Source: Inquilinus limosus (GTDB lineage Bacteria; Pseudomonadota; Alphaproteobacteria; DSM-16000; Inquilinaceae). Taken from it: DNA of 64,000 bases. The stretch lies in NCBI RefSeq assembly GCF_002195995.1, contig NZ_NHON01000010.1, positions 58,215 through 122,214 on the forward strand. The letters run 5' to 3'. Positions 17,313-26,364 of this stretch are shown piece by piece. The position numbers and the translations under genes were made by a program. A model generated the notes under the pieces. That model was given only the letters and a program-made list of their open reading frames with translations. It searched no databases and had not been told where the DNA came from. The stretch's first letter is position 1, and every line of letters begins with the position of its first letter.

Positions 17313-17621
17313 ATGATAGATCCAGTCGTGCTTGCGAGCCTTTCGATGCGCAACTTCGTTTCGACGCCGCGCGGTCCCTGGGACGACCTGGCCGGTCCGG
17401 CCGCCAACGACAACATCCAGGGCGGGCCGGTGCCGAGGCCCCGGCTCGCGGTCGCGGCCCTGCCGTCGGTCGCGCTCCGCCTGATGCTGGTGCTCGAGGA
17501 TGCCTGGGAAAAGGCCCGCCAGCGCCGCGACCTGGCCGGGCTGTCCGAGCTCGACCTCAAGGATCTGGGCTGGACCCGGTCCGACGCGGCGGCGGAGCTG
17601 GCGAAGCCGTTCTGGCGCTAG
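17313..17621 (+). CDS. DUF1127 (YjiS-like) small protein
   Basis: A 102-residue protein with a C-terminal DUF1127 module (LRLMLVLEDAWEKARQRRDL, AGLSELDLKDLGWTRSDAAA). In alphaproteobacteria DUF1127 proteins are small, arginine-rich and linked to stress and small-RNA control. ATG 17313 (MIDPVVLASL) was chosen; MRNFVSTPRG at 17346 is an alternative. The longer frame upstream would overlap the tRNA promoter region. It converges on the large RTX gene. Confidence 0.8.
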   Translation: MIDPVVLASLSMRNFVSTPRGPWDDLAGPAANDNIQGGPVPRPRLAVAALPSVALRLMLVLEDAWEKARQRRDLAGLSELDLKDLGWTRSDAAAELAKPFWR

Positions 17622-17643
17622 CCGCCCCGCCGCCGCAATCGCG

Positions 17644-20600
17644 CTACACCAGCAGCAGGTCCGACAGCGCAAGCGCCGTCACACCGGTCAGGGTGACGAC
17701 CAGCCCGGCCTCCTGATCCGTGCCCGTGCCGTCGGCGTCGAACCACAGCCGGCCGGTATCGGTCTCGAACAGGAATTGCGGGCCGGCCGCGGTGGTGTGC
17801 GGGTCGGCGCCGGTCACCAGCGACAGCTGGTATCCCGCCGCCAGCCCGAAGCCCACCCGGTCGATCACGATCAGGTCGGTGCCGCGAACGAAGTCGGTGA
17901 TCTGGTCGCCCGACGCAGTGGCCTCGTCACCGAAGACGAAACGGTCCCGACCGGCACCGCCGGTCAGCAGGTCGCCGGCCGCGCCGCCCTCGAGCGTATC
18001 GTCGCCGCCCCGCCCGTCCAGCGTGTCGTCCGCCCCGCCGCCATACAGCCGCTCGCCGGCCGTGCCGCCGCGCAGGTCGTCGTCATTGTCGGTGCCGTTG
18101 ACGATCTCGAACCCCGACAGGATCAGCCCCTTCGCCAGACCGTCGTTCCGGCTGCTGTCCGCCAGGTCGACGATGGCGGACAGGGTGATGTCGCCCTGGA
18201 AGGACAGGGTGTCGATGCCGTCCCCGCCGACGAAGCGGTCGACGGCCCGGCCCGCCCCTTCCTCGCGGGTGAAGCTGTCATTGCCGGCGCCGCCGTCCAG
18301 CTGGTCGGCGCCCGCCCCGTCGGACAGCACGTCGTCGCCGGCGCCGCCGCGGAGGATGTCGTTGCCGGCATTGCCCTCCAGCCGGTCGGCCAGCGCGCCG
18401 CCGGTGACAGTGTCGTTGCCGCGGCTGCCCTCGAACACCAGCGATTCCATGCCGCTGAAGCGGGTGGCGGCGTTGACGTTCACCGTGCCGGTGCCGAAGG
18501 TAAAGGTCACCCCGGCCGTCTCCTCCCAGAAGTCGACGAAGACCCGGTCGGTGCCGGCGCCGCCGGCGGCGGTGTCGCCCTTGTTGATATGCAGCTGGTC
18601 GTTGCCGGCGCCGCCGTCCAGCGTGTCGGCGAAGGTGTCGCTGAGGCCGTCGCGGGCCCACAGCACGTCGTTGCCGTCGCCGCCGGACAGGGTGTCCGCG
18701 CCGTCGCCGCCGAAGAGCGTGTCGTTGCCGCCGAGGCCGCTGAGCACGTCGTTGCCGGCGAAGGCCTTGAGCTCGTCGTCCAGCGCGCCGCCGGTGAGGC
18801 GGTCGTTGCCGGACCCGGTCTCGATATGGACGCGCTCGACATTCAGCAGGGTGATGCCGCTGTTCACCAGCCGGGCATTGGCCGACAGGGTGAAGGTCAT
18901 GTCCGCGGTGCCGTCGTTGCGGTTGATCCAGGCGAGGTCGATGCCGGCGCCGCCATCCGCCCGGAAGTTGGCGCTGACGCCGACGCCGATGATGGCGAGA
19001 TACATCTCGTCGTTCCCGGCGCCCGCATTGATCGCGTTGTTGTGGCTGCCGACCGTCTCCACGTCGACATGGACCTCGTCATCGCCGTTGCCGGCGTTGA
19101 TGGTGTTGAGGCCGCCGGCATCACGGATGATGTCGTCGCCGTCGCCCCCCGTGATCGTGTCGTTGCCGGCCCCGCCGGACAGGGTGTCGGCACCGGCGCC
19201 GCCGGTGAGAATGTCATTGCCCGCACCGGCGTCGAAATCGACATACAGCGCCGCGCCGGCGGTGAGCTTGTCATGGCCCGAACCGGTGGTGATGTCGAAG
19301 ATCTCGGCGTCGCTGATCACCGTGCCGTCGGACAGGGTGGCGGTGCGGCCGGCGAAGGCGAAGGTCAGCCCGGCGGTGGCGTCGCCACGGTCGATCTCGA
19401 CCATGTCGATGCCCGCGCCGCCGCGAAGGGTGTCGGCGCCGCCACTTCCCGCGATCAACATGTCGTCGCCGTCGCCGCCGTCCAGCAGGTCGACGCCGAT
19501 ACCACCGTCCAGCACGTCGTTTCCGGCCATGCCGCCGAGCGTGTCGTTGCCGCCTTCGCCCTCCAGCACATCATCCCCGGCATGGCCGCGGAAGCCATTG
19601 GCGGCGCCGGTGCCGGTGATCGAATAGGCCTCGAAGCCGACGAAGCGCGTGCCGTCGGACAGCCGGCCGAGCACCGTCGGGGCCTCGGCGATGAAGTTCC
19701 CGGTGACGCCGGTGACCATCAGCCGGTCGATGCCGGCGGCGCCGTCGATCTGGTCGGCACCCTGACCGATCTCCACCATGGCAGTGTCGTTGCCGGCCCC
19801 GGCATAGATCAGGTCGGCGCCGAGGCCGCCTTCCAGGATGTCGTCGCCATTGCCGCCGATCAGCTTGTCATCGCCGGCATCGCCGGACAGGGTGTCGTCC
19901 TGCTCGCCGCCATCGATCACGTCGGCATCGTCGCCGCCGTTGATGGTGTCGTTGCCGGCCTGGCCTGCCAGGGAATCAGCCCCTTCATCGCCCCAGAGGA
20001 AGTCCCAGCCATTGCCGCCGCGGGCGGAATCGGCGCCGGCGCCGCCGCTCAGCACGTCGAAGCCGTCGCCACCTTCCAGGATGTCGTTGCCGTCCTCGCC
20101 GTCCAGCTGGTCGGAGCCGCCGCCGCCCATCAATACATCGTTGCCGAGGCCGCCGAGGAAGATATCGGTCCAGCGGCCGCCGGCCATCCCGTCAGCGAAA
20201 TCGGTGCCGGTGACATAGAACTGCTCGATGCCCAGGATGACGGCGCCGATCGGCAGGGTGCGGCCGATGGCCGGGTCGACCGCGCTGAACGACACCCGCG
20301 TCGCCTGGGCGGAATAGTCGAGCATCAGCATGTCGAAGCCGACCCCGCCATCGATCTGGTCGCTGGCGGCGTCGGCCAGGTCGTCGATCAGGATGATGTC
20401 GTCGCCGGTGCCGGCGCGGATGTAGTCGGCGCCCGCGCCGCCGGTGATGGTGTCGACGCCGGAGCCGCCGAGGATGGTGTCGTTGCCGTCATCCCCCATC
20501 AGCACGTCGCCCTGGAAGCCGCCGTCGACCCGGTCGGCGCCGTCGCCGCCGAGGACGAAATCGGAGGCCAGGCGGCCATAGAGGGTGTCGTTGCCGCCGA

Positions 20601-20688
20601 GGCCGTAGAGGCTGTCGCGGAATCCATACAAGGTGTCGCCGTCGCCGATCAGCGTGTCGGCGCCTTCGGTGCCGGTATAGGTGGCCAT
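17644..20688 (-). CDS. large RTX (hemolysin-type calcium-binding) repeat protein
   Basis: A 1014-residue protein built almost wholly of glycine/aspartate nonapeptide repeats of the GGxGxDxxx type, for example GGNDTLYG, GGDGADRVDGG, GGAGNDTITGG. The repeats form calcium-binding beta-rolls, usually after export by a type I secretion system. No signal peptide is present, and the C-terminus (LWFDADGTGTDQEAGLVVTL, TGVTALALSDLLLV) is like the uncleaved export signal. No enzymatic domain is visible between the repeats, so it may be a surface-layer, adhesion or matrix protein. The start MATYTGTEGADTL was chosen where the family begins. No type I transporter gene is in the window. Confidence 0.9.
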   Translation of the reverse strand: MATYTGTEGADTLIGDGDTLYGFRDSLYGLGGNDTLYGRLASDFVLGGDGADRVDGGFQGDVLMGDDGNDTILGGSGVDTITGGAGADYIRAGTGDDIILIDDLADAASDQIDGGVGFDMLMLDYSAQATRVSFSAVDPAIGRTLPIGAVILGIEQFYVTGTDFADGMAGGRWTDIFLGGLGNDVLMGGGGSDQLDGEDGNDILEGGDGFDVLSGGAGADSARGGNGWDFLWGDEGADSLAGQAGNDTINGGDDADVIDGGEQDDTLSGDAGDDKLIGGNGDDILEGGLGADLIYAGAGNDTAMVEIGQGADQIDGAAGIDRLMVTGVTGNFIAEAPTVLGRLSDGTRFVGFEAYSITGTGAANGFRGHAGDDVLEGEGGNDTLGGMAGNDVLDGGIGVDLLDGGDGDDMLIAGSGGADTLRGGAGIDMVEIDRGDATAGLTFAFAGRTATLSDGTVISDAEIFDITTGSGHDKLTAGAALYVDFDAGAGNDILTGGAGADTLSGGAGNDTITGGDGDDIIRDAGGLNTINAGNGDDEVHVDVETVGSHNNAINAGAGNDEMYLAIIGVGVSANFRADGGAGIDLAWINRNDGTADMTFTLSANARLVNSGITLLNVERVHIETGSGNDRLTGGALDDELKAFAGNDVLSGLGGNDTLFGGDGADTLSGGDGNDVLWARDGLSDTFADTLDGGAGNDQLHINKGDTAAGGAGTDRVFVDFWEETAGVTFTFGTGTVNVNAATRFSGMESLVFEGSRGNDTVTGGALADRLEGNAGNDILRGGAGDDVLSDGAGADQLDGGAGNDSFTREEGAGRAVDRFVGGDGIDTLSFQGDITLSAIVDLADSSRNDGLAKGLILSGFEIVNGTDNDDDLRGGTAGERLYGGGADDTLDGRGGDDTLEGGAAGDLLTGGAGRDRFVFGDEATASGDQITDFVRGTDLIVIDRVGFGLAAGYQLSLVTGADPHTTAAGPQFLFETDTGRLWFDADGTGTDQEAGLVVTLTGVTALALSDLLLV

Positions 20689-20726
20689 GGGTGAAATCCG
20701 TTCGGTTGAAATCGCGAGAGGGTCGA

Positions 20727-20833
20727 CGCCCACTCCCGGCCCGCAAACAGCGCGCGCCGCGATCCGGGGTGTCCCGCCGAACCGGATCGGCGGAGAGAGT
20801 CGGGACCGATGCGCACGCATCCGGGAGTGGGCG
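20727..20833. repeat. inverted repeat upstream of the RTX gene
   Basis: CGCCCACTCCCGG at 20727-20739 is the exact inverse of CCGGGAGTGGGCG at 20821-20833, with an 81-bp spacer. It lies 39-145 bp upstream of the RTX start and could be a looped leader RNA or a regulator site pair. The whole stretch 20689-21091 shows no gene. Confidence 0.5.
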
Positions 20834-21091
20834 CGTCCCGGCCGCGGCAGGACCGCGGTGGGCAGGCCATACGACCATCGGTGCCAGGGGGCGTCACCCT
20901 CCGAATGGAGGGGCAGATCGCGCTTTTCAACCGATCAGGAGGTTAGGAGCTCAGGGCAAAACCCTGACCCGGACCGGTCCGGGCACCGGGGGAGCAGCAA
21001 GGGGGCTGAAGCCGCATGGCCAGGCCGGGGCCAGCCGTCCTGCTTGCCGTCTGTCGGGGCTGAAGGGAGGGCGCGGCGGCCGCGCCGATCC

Positions 21092-21379
21092 TCAATGCTC
21101 GATCAGCGCTTCGACCGCCTGGCGCAAGGCCGGCAGCGCCAATGGCTTGCGCTGGACGGCCTCCGCGGGCATGCCCTCGATCTGGTCGTCGGAATAGGCG
21201 GTCATGAAGCGGAACGGAATCCGGCGGCGCCACAGGATCTCGACGACCGGGTAGACCCGCATCCCGCGCCGCAGCCTTACGTCGAGCAGGGAGCCGTCGA
21301 GATGCTGCGTCTCGGCCAGGGCGATCGCCGCCTCCAGGGTTCCGACCGGACGTCGGGATGGATCACTGATGGATATCAA
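21092..21379 (-). pseudogene. truncated response-regulator receiver domain
   Basis: The frame encodes about 95 residues that match the second half of a CheY-like receiver: the phospho-acceptor region GSLLDVRLRRGMRVYPVVEI, then IPFRFMTAYSDDQIEGMP and the conserved Lys in QRKPLALPALRQAVEALI. The first beta-strand and the acidic pair that normally binds Mg2+ are missing, and no ATG precedes the conserved part (the frame opens with TTG). The tRNA-Ser 3' end lies 29 bp upstream, so the gene was probably cut by an event at the tRNA. A non-canonical short receiver is the alternative. Confidence 0.6.
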
Positions 21380-21408
21380 CGGCCGGTTTAGAAAAGCCTG
21401 TTGAAAAA

Positions 21409-21500
21409 TGGCGGAGGGACCGGGATTCGAACCCGGGCACGGGATTTCTCCCGTGGACGGTTTAGCAAACCGTTGCCTTCAGCCGCTCGGCCACCCCTCC
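21409..21500 (-). tRNA. tRNA-Ser(GCT)
   Basis: 92 nt with encoded CCA. It has the long variable arm of tRNA-Ser (CCACGGGAGAAATCCCGTG), acceptor stem GGAGGGG/TCCCTCC, anticodon loop TTGCTAA with anticodon GCT and T-arm CGGGTTCGAATCCCG. The run TTTTT follows directly after CCA and may end transcription. Confidence 0.96.
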
Positions 21501-21828
21501 GTCCCAGCGGCAGCGCCGCTCGGTTCGGGGTTCTTAAGGGGGCGGCGAGGGCTTGTCAATGACGGCTCTCGGCATGCCCCGGCCAGCCGCGCCGTAAGGC
21601 TGGGCCTAGCCGTGGCCCAGCCGCCTCAACCTGTGGCAAAACGGCACCCGATGGCACCTCTGTCATCGGATTTTCTTGAAAGCGACACCGCTCCCCTATA
21701 GTGCTGGAAAGACTACCGGGCAGGAAAATTGTTGGGTGCTTCGGCCGTATGTCTGCCGTCACGGTGCGAGAGAGACCGATGCCGATGCCGCCCGAACGCT
21801 GGACCAAGCCTGCCGAAAGCGAAGCTGA

Positions 21829-23745
21829 ATGAAGCCAGTCACGCCGCTGCTCGACACCATCCACACCCCAGAAGACCTCCGACTCCTGCCGGCTTCCGAT
21901 GTGAAGCAGGTCGCCGATGAGCTGAGGGCCGAGACCATCGACGCCGTCTCGACCACGGGCGGCCATCTCGGCGCCGGGCTCGGCGTGGTCGAGCTCACCG
22001 TCGCCATCCACCGGGTGTTCGACACCCCGCGCGACAAGCTGATCTGGGATGTCGGCCACCAGGCCTATCCGCACAAGATCCTGACCGGGCGGCGCGACCG
22101 CATCCGCACCCTGCGCCAGGGCGGCGGCCTGTCCGGCTTCACCAAGCGGTCGGAGAGCGAGTACGACCCGTTCGGCGCGGCGCACAGCTCGACCTCGATC
22201 TCGGCCGGCCTCGGCATGGCCGTGGCCCGCGACCTGAAGGGCGAGGACTTCCGAGTCGTCGCCGTGATCGGCGACGGCGCCATGAGCGCCGGCATGGCCT
22301 ATGAGGCGATGAACAACGCCGGCGCGCTGAAGAGCCGCCTGGTCGTCATCCTCAACGACAACGACATGTCGATCGCCCCGCCGGTCGGCGCCATGAGCGC
22401 CTATCTGTCGCGGCTGATCTCCTCGCGGTCCTACCGCTCGCTGCGGCACCTGATGCGCGACGTCACCGCGGTGTTCCCGAGGCCGGTGGCGCGCGCCGCC
22501 AAGCGGGCCGAGGAATATGCCCGCGGCTTCGTCACCGGCGGCACGATGTTCGAGGAGCTGGGCTTCTACTATGTCGGCCCGATCGACGGGCACAATCTCG
22601 ACCACCTGCTGCCGGTGCTCGAGAATGTCCGCGACGCCGATGACGGGCCGGTGCTGGTCCATGTCGTCACCCAGAAGGGCAAGGGCTACGGCCCGGCCGA
22701 GGCGGCGCCGGACAAGTATCACGGTGTCAGCCGTTTCGATGTCATCACCGGCGCCCAGGCCAAGCCGAAGAGCAACGCGCCCAGCTACACGGGCGTCTTC
22801 GCCCAGGCCCTGATCCAGGAGGCGGAGGAGGATGAGCGCATCGTCGCCGTCACCGCCGCCATGCCCTCGGGCACCGGGCTGGACAAGTTCGCCCAGCGCT
22901 TCCCCAAGCGCAGCTTCGACGTCGGCATCGCCGAGCAGCATGCGGTGACCTTCGCCGCCGGCATGGCGACGGAGGGTTTCAGGCCGTTCTGCGCGATCTA
23001 CTCGACCTTCCTGCAGCGCGCCTATGACCAGGTGGTGCATGACGTGGCGATCCAGCACCTGCCGGTGCGCTTCGCCATCGACCGCGCCGGGCTGGTCGGC
23101 GCCGACGGCGCCACCCATGCCGGCGCCTTCGACATCCCCTATCTCGCCTGCCTGCCGGGCATGGTGCTGATGGCCGCGGCCGACGAGGCCGAGCTGGTGC
23201 ACATGGTGGCGACCGCCGCGGCGCTGGACGACCAGCCCTCGGCCTTCCGCTATCCGCGCGGCGACGGCGTCGGCGTCGAGCTGCCGGCCCGCGGCAAGCC
23301 GCTGGCGCTGGGCAAGGGCCGCGTCCTGCGCGAGGGCACGTCGATCGCGCTGCTCAGCTACGGCACCCGGCTGCAGGACTGCCTGGCGGCGGCTGACGCG
23401 CTCGGCGTCATGGGCCTGTCGACCACCGTCGCCGATGCCCGCTTCGCCAAGCCGCTCGACACCGAGCTGGTGAACCAGCTGGCCCGCCACCACGCCGTGC
23501 TGATCACGGTGGAGGAGGGGGCCGAGGGCGGCTTCGGCAGTATCGTGCTGCACCACCTGGCCCGCACCGGCCTGCTGGACCACGGGCTGAAGATGCGGCC
23601 GATGACGCTGCCGGACCGGTTCCAGGACCATGACAAGCCGGAGCTGCAATATGCCGAGGCGGCGCTGTCGGCGCAGCACATCGTCGCCACCGCCGCCGCG
23701 GCGCTCGGCCTCGACGCGCCGGCCACGGGCGTGATCCGCGCCTGA
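21829..23745 (+). CDS. dxs: 1-deoxy-D-xylulose-5-phosphate synthase
   Basis: A 638-residue thiamine-diphosphate enzyme that joins pyruvate and glyceraldehyde 3-phosphate, the first step of the MEP isoprenoid pathway. Landmarks are [36 protein letters not shown], the ThDP/Mg motif [18 protein letters not shown]...LNDNDMSI, the transketolase Pyr domain with [16 protein letters not shown] (catalytic Glu), and the C-terminal domain EEGAEGGFG. The length is normal. The 328-bp upstream region between tRNA-Ser and dxs shows no gene and presumably carries its promoter. A perfect terminator follows at 23770. Confidence 0.97.
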   Translation: MKPVTPLLDTIHTPEDLRLLPASDVKQVADELRAETIDAVSTTGGHLGAGLGVVELTVAIHRVFDTPRDKLIWDVGHQAYPHKILTGRRDRIRTLRQGGGLSGFTKRSESEYDPFGAAHSSTSISAGLGMAVARDLKGEDFRVVAVIGDGAMSAGMAYEAMNNAGALKSRLVVILNDNDMSIAPPVGAMSAYLSRLISSRSYRSLRHLMRDVTAVFPRPVARAAKRAEEYARGFVTGGTMFEELGFYYVGPIDGHNLDHLLPVLENVRDADDGPVLVHVVTQKGKGYGPAEAAPDKYHGVSRFDVITGAQAKPKSNAPSYTGVFAQALIQEAEEDERIVAVTAAMPSGTGLDKFAQRFPKRSFDVGIAEQHAVTFAAGMATEGFRPFCAIYSTFLQRAYDQVVHDVAIQHLPVRFAIDRAGLVGADGATHAGAFDIPYLACLPGMVLMAAADEAELVHMVATAAALDDQPSAFRYPRGDGVGVELPARGKPLALGKGRVLREGTSIALLSYGTRLQDCLAAADALGVMGLSTTVADARFAKPLDTELVNQLARHHAVLITVEEGAEGGFGSIVLHHLARTGLLDHGLKMRPMTLPDRFQDHDKPELQYAEAALSAQHIVATAAAALGLDAPATGVIRA

Positions 23746-23769
23746 CGACGCTTTCGACCCGGACCCAAG

Positions 23770-23800
23770 CGGCCGCCCCGATCCGTCGGGGCGGCCGTTT
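23770..23800 (+). terminator. intrinsic terminator after dxs
   Basis: A perfect 12-bp stem CGGCCGCCCCGA / TCGGGGCGGCCG with a TCCG tetraloop, followed by TTT, 24 bp after the dxs stop. Confidence 0.85.
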
Positions 23801-23938
23801 CCGTGTCCGGGCCCGGCGGAACCCCGGGATGGGCTGCGCGGTTGACCAGGGAAGCGGCCGATTTCTCGTGCTGCGGGCCTGCGGCATCGGTGATGATGGC
23901 CGGCGATTCGATCTCGTGGGGACGAGAAGGGGGATACC

Positions 23939-24541
23939 ATGACATTGCGGCACGCCGTCCTGGGGACGGTTGCGATCCTGCTGCTGGGCGCCTGCGTTTC
24001 GGCGTCGGGCGCGACCAAGACTCCGGCCGCCGCGCCGGCCGCCCAGACTCCTGGCGCCCAAGCCCCCGCTGCGTCCGCGACGCCGGCCAAGGTTGCCGAG
24101 CTGACGGGGATCGAGGCGTTCCGCGGCTCCTGGGTCGGCGCCACCCAGGGCGAGGGCGACACCCGCCGGGCGGCGGCGCTGGTGGTCGACGCTTCGGCCG
24201 ATGGCGGGCTGTTCCTGCGCTGGCGCAGCGCCGAGGGCTCGAGCGACGGCCAGGCGGATGCCGGCGACGCGTTGAAGATGCGCGAGAACACGGCGCTGTT
24301 CCCGCCCGGCAAGACCCCCGGCGCCTGGGCCGCCACGCTGGACAGCGGCGCCCGGGCCACCGCACGGCTCGCGGGTTCGGTGCTGACCACCGAGCTGACG
24401 GCGAGCGCCGGCGGCAAGACCGAGGTGCAGAGCTACCGCCGCACCCTGACCGCGCCCGGCAAGATGTCGCTGCGCTACACCCGGACGGTGGCCGGCAAGG
24501 TCGAGGACACGATCGACGCGGATTTCGTCAAGCTGCCGTGA
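23939..24541 (+). CDS. lipoprotein of unknown function
   Basis: A 200-residue protein with a lipoprotein signal peptide: MTLRHAVLGTVAILLLGAC ends in the lipobox LLGAC, so Cys19 would be lipidated. An Ala/Pro/Thr-rich linker (~22-50) leads into a compact domain beginning GIEAFRGSWVGATQGEGDTR and ending in beta-rich sequence (YRRTLTAPGKMSLRYTRTVA), reminiscent of small beta-barrel or lipocalin-like folds. A GGGGATACC ribosome-binding site precedes the start. The gene stands alone between the dxs terminator and a palindromic repeat. Function unknown. Confidence 0.7.
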   Translation: MTLRHAVLGTVAILLLGACVSASGATKTPAAAPAAQTPGAQAPAASATPAKVAELTGIEAFRGSWVGATQGEGDTRRAAALVVDASADGGLFLRWRSAEGSSDGQADAGDALKMRENTALFPPGKTPGAWAATLDSGARATARLAGSVLTTELTASAGGKTEVQSYRRTLTAPGKMSLRYTRTVAGKVEDTIDADFVKLP

Positions 24542-24599
24542 GGTGAAGGGCCGGCTCGTACTTTTGCCCTCGGGGAGACCTTCTCAGAGTTCCCAACAC

Positions 24600-24686
24600 C
24601 GTCATTGCGAGCGCAGCGAAGCAATCCAGGGGCCGCTCGCACCGGCCCCTGGATTGCTTCGTCGGCTTCGCCTCCTCGCAATGACG
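24600..24686. repeat. palindromic repeat, copy 3
   Basis: Core from CGTCATTGCGAGCGCAGCGA to CTCCTCGCAATGACG around CAGGGGCC...GGCCCCTG. On its right it carries the same outer arm as copy 1 (GCAAGCGGGAGAGGCAATG, 24713-24731); the left arm is degenerate. Confidence 0.9.
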
Positions 24687-24793
24687 ATGAGGGATGCATT
24701 GCGAAAAGGCCTTGCAAGCGGGAGAGGCAATGTTCGATTGCCTCAGATCGTGCTTAGTCCCACCCTGTGATGGGCTTGGAATAGGCCGACACG

Positions 24794-24988
24794 ATGACCG
24801 ATCCGGATCCGACCCCGCAGCTCGAACCCCTTGCTGACAAATCAGCTGAGGAGCGCCGTCGTGCCTTCACGGAGATGCTTCGACGAGTCGAGGAAGAGGC
24901 CGATCGCGAGGGGACGGTGACGTTAGACGAGGTTATGGCGGAGATGGAGCAGATCATCGCTGAAGCCGAGCAGCGCCGTCGCGGCTGA
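24794..24988 (+). CDS. small acidic helical protein, unknown
   Basis: A 64-residue protein made of charged helices (EERRRAFTEMLRRVEEEADR, TLDEVMAEMEQIIAEAEQRR). The composition resembles antitoxins and small regulators, but no toxin gene follows and the next gene (dctD) is on the other strand 20 bp away. There is no clear ribosome-binding site. It is plausible because the frame is clean and its codon use is less GC-rich than its neighbours. Function unknown. Confidence 0.45.
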   Translation: MTDPDPTPQLEPLADKSAEERRRAFTEMLRRVEEEADREGTVTLDEVMAEMEQIIAEAEQRRRG

Positions 24989-25008
24989 TCGGCCTGTGGA
25001 CTGCACCG

Positions 25009-26364
25009 TCACCCCGCCTTCTTCCCGATCGGCTCGGCCCGGTACTCGTTCGGGTCGATGCCATGGCGGGTCAGCTTGTCGTAGAAGGTCTTGCGCGGCA
25101 GGCCGAGGGCCTCGGTGACGGCCCGCACATCGCCCTTGTGGGCGGCCAGCGCCTCGCGCAGCAGCGACGCCTCGTAGCGTTCGACCCGCTCCGGCAGGCT
25201 GGCCGGTGCGGCGGGCGCCGGGGCCGGCGAATCCATCCCGGCCAGGCCCAGCGCCGCGCGGTCGGCGAAATGCGCCAGCTCGCGGACATTGCCCGGCCAG
25301 TCATGGTCCAGCAGGTGCCGCCGCACCGCGTCGCCCAGGGGCTGCGGGTCGCGGCGGAAGCGTTCGGCGGCACGGGCCAGGAAATGGGCGAACAGCAGCG
25401 GGATGTCGGCCCGGCGCTCGCGCAAAGGCGGGATGCGCAGCGTCACCACGTTGAGCCGGTAGTAGAGATCGGCCCGGAACCGGCCCTCCTGCGACGCGGC
25501 GGCCAGGTCGGTCTTGGTGGCGGCGACCACGCGCAGGTCGAGCGGCCGGCGCTCATTGGTGCCCAACGGCTCCACCGCCCGCTCCTCCAGCACCCGCAGC
25601 AGCTTGACCTGCAGCGCCGCCGGCATGCTCTCGACCTCGTCCAGGAACAGCGTGCCGCCATCGGCATGCTCGATCCGGCCGATGCGGCGCTTCTGCGCCC
25701 CGGTGAAGGCGCCGGCCTCGTGGCCGAACAGCTCGCTCTCGATCACGCTCTCCGGCAGCGCGCCGCAGTTCAGTGCCACCAGCGGCTTCGATCGGCGGCG
25801 GCTCCAGCGATGCAGCGCCTCGGCCACCACCTCCTTGCCCGATCCGGTCTCGCCCAGCACCAGCACGTCGACATCGGCGTCGGCGACGTCGCGCACGGTG
25901 CGGCGCAGCCGCTCCATCTCCGGCGTGTCGCCGAGGAAGGTCAGATCGTCGGCCTCCTCCAGCTGCGCCTTCAGCCGGCGGTTCTCGATCACCAGCCGCC
26001 GCTTCTCCACCGCCCGGCGGACGCTGTCGACCAGCCGCTCGGCCGGGTAGGGCTTGGCCAGGAAATCATAGGCGCCGTCGCGCATGGCGCCGACCGCCAT
26101 GGCGATGTCGCCATGGCCGGTGATCAGGATCACCGGCAGGTCGGGGTCGCGCTCGCGCAACTGGGCGAACAGCGCCAGGCCGTCGGTCTCCGGCATCCGG
26201 ATGTCGGTGACCACGGCGCCCGGGAAGTCGCGATCGACCGCGGCCAGGGCTGCCCGGGCGGAGTCCAGCGCCGTGACCTCGAAGCCGGCCAGCTCCAGGC
26301 TCTGCACATTGGCGTGGCGGATCTCGGCCTCGTCGTCGACGAAGACGACCTGTCCCGCGCTCAT
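25009..26364 (-). CDS. dctD: C4-dicarboxylate sigma-54 response regulator DctD
   Basis: A 451-residue NtrC-family activator. Residues ~5-120 are the receiver (FVDDE, phospho-acceptor in [12 protein letters not shown], Lys in FLAKPYP). Residues ~145-375 are the AAA+ sigma-54 interaction domain (Walker A GETGSGKE, sigma-54 contact loop GAFTGA, Walker [11 protein letters not shown], arginine finger region [11 protein letters not shown]). Residues ~405-445 are a Fis-type helix-turn-helix ([19 protein letters not shown]). Its start overlaps the dctB stop by 4 nt (ATGA). It should activate the sigma-54 promoter of dctA, ~2.2 kb away beyond dctB. Confidence 0.95.
   Translation of the reverse strand: MSAGQVVFVDDEAEIRHANVQSLELAGFEVTALDSARAALAAVDRDFPGAVVTDIRMPETDGLALFAQLRERDPDLPVILITGHGDIAMAVGAMRDGAYDFLAKPYPAERLVDSVRRAVEKRRLVIENRRLKAQLEEADDLTFLGDTPEMERLRRTVRDVADADVDVLVLGETGSGKEVVAEALHRWSRRRSKPLVALNCGALPESVIESELFGHEAGAFTGAQKRRIGRIEHADGGTLFLDEVESMPAALQVKLLRVLEERAVEPLGTNERRPLDLRVVAATKTDLAAASQEGRFRADLYYRLNVVTLRIPPLRERRADIPLLFAHFLARAAERFRRDPQPLGDAVRRHLLDHDWPGNVRELAHFADRAALGLAGMDSPAPAPAAPASLPERVERYEASLLREALAAHKGDVRAVTEALGLPRKTFYDKLTRHGIDPNEYRAEPIGKKAG

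Noticed and set aside
17644..20688. Regularly spaced short repeats that might be a CRISPR array
   Set aside because: The repeats are 27-bp codon-level repeats of an open frame with variable bases and no constant spacer length; they encode RTX nonapeptides.
21556..24417. A 953-codon open frame opposite dxs
   Set aside because: It is an antisense shadow of GC-rich coding DNA: Arg/Ala/Gly/Gln-rich, without motifs, and dxs on the other strand is certain.
24794..24988. Antitoxin of a toxin-antitoxin pair
   Set aside because: The small charged protein looks antitoxin-like but no toxin gene accompanies it; dctD on the other strand follows at once.
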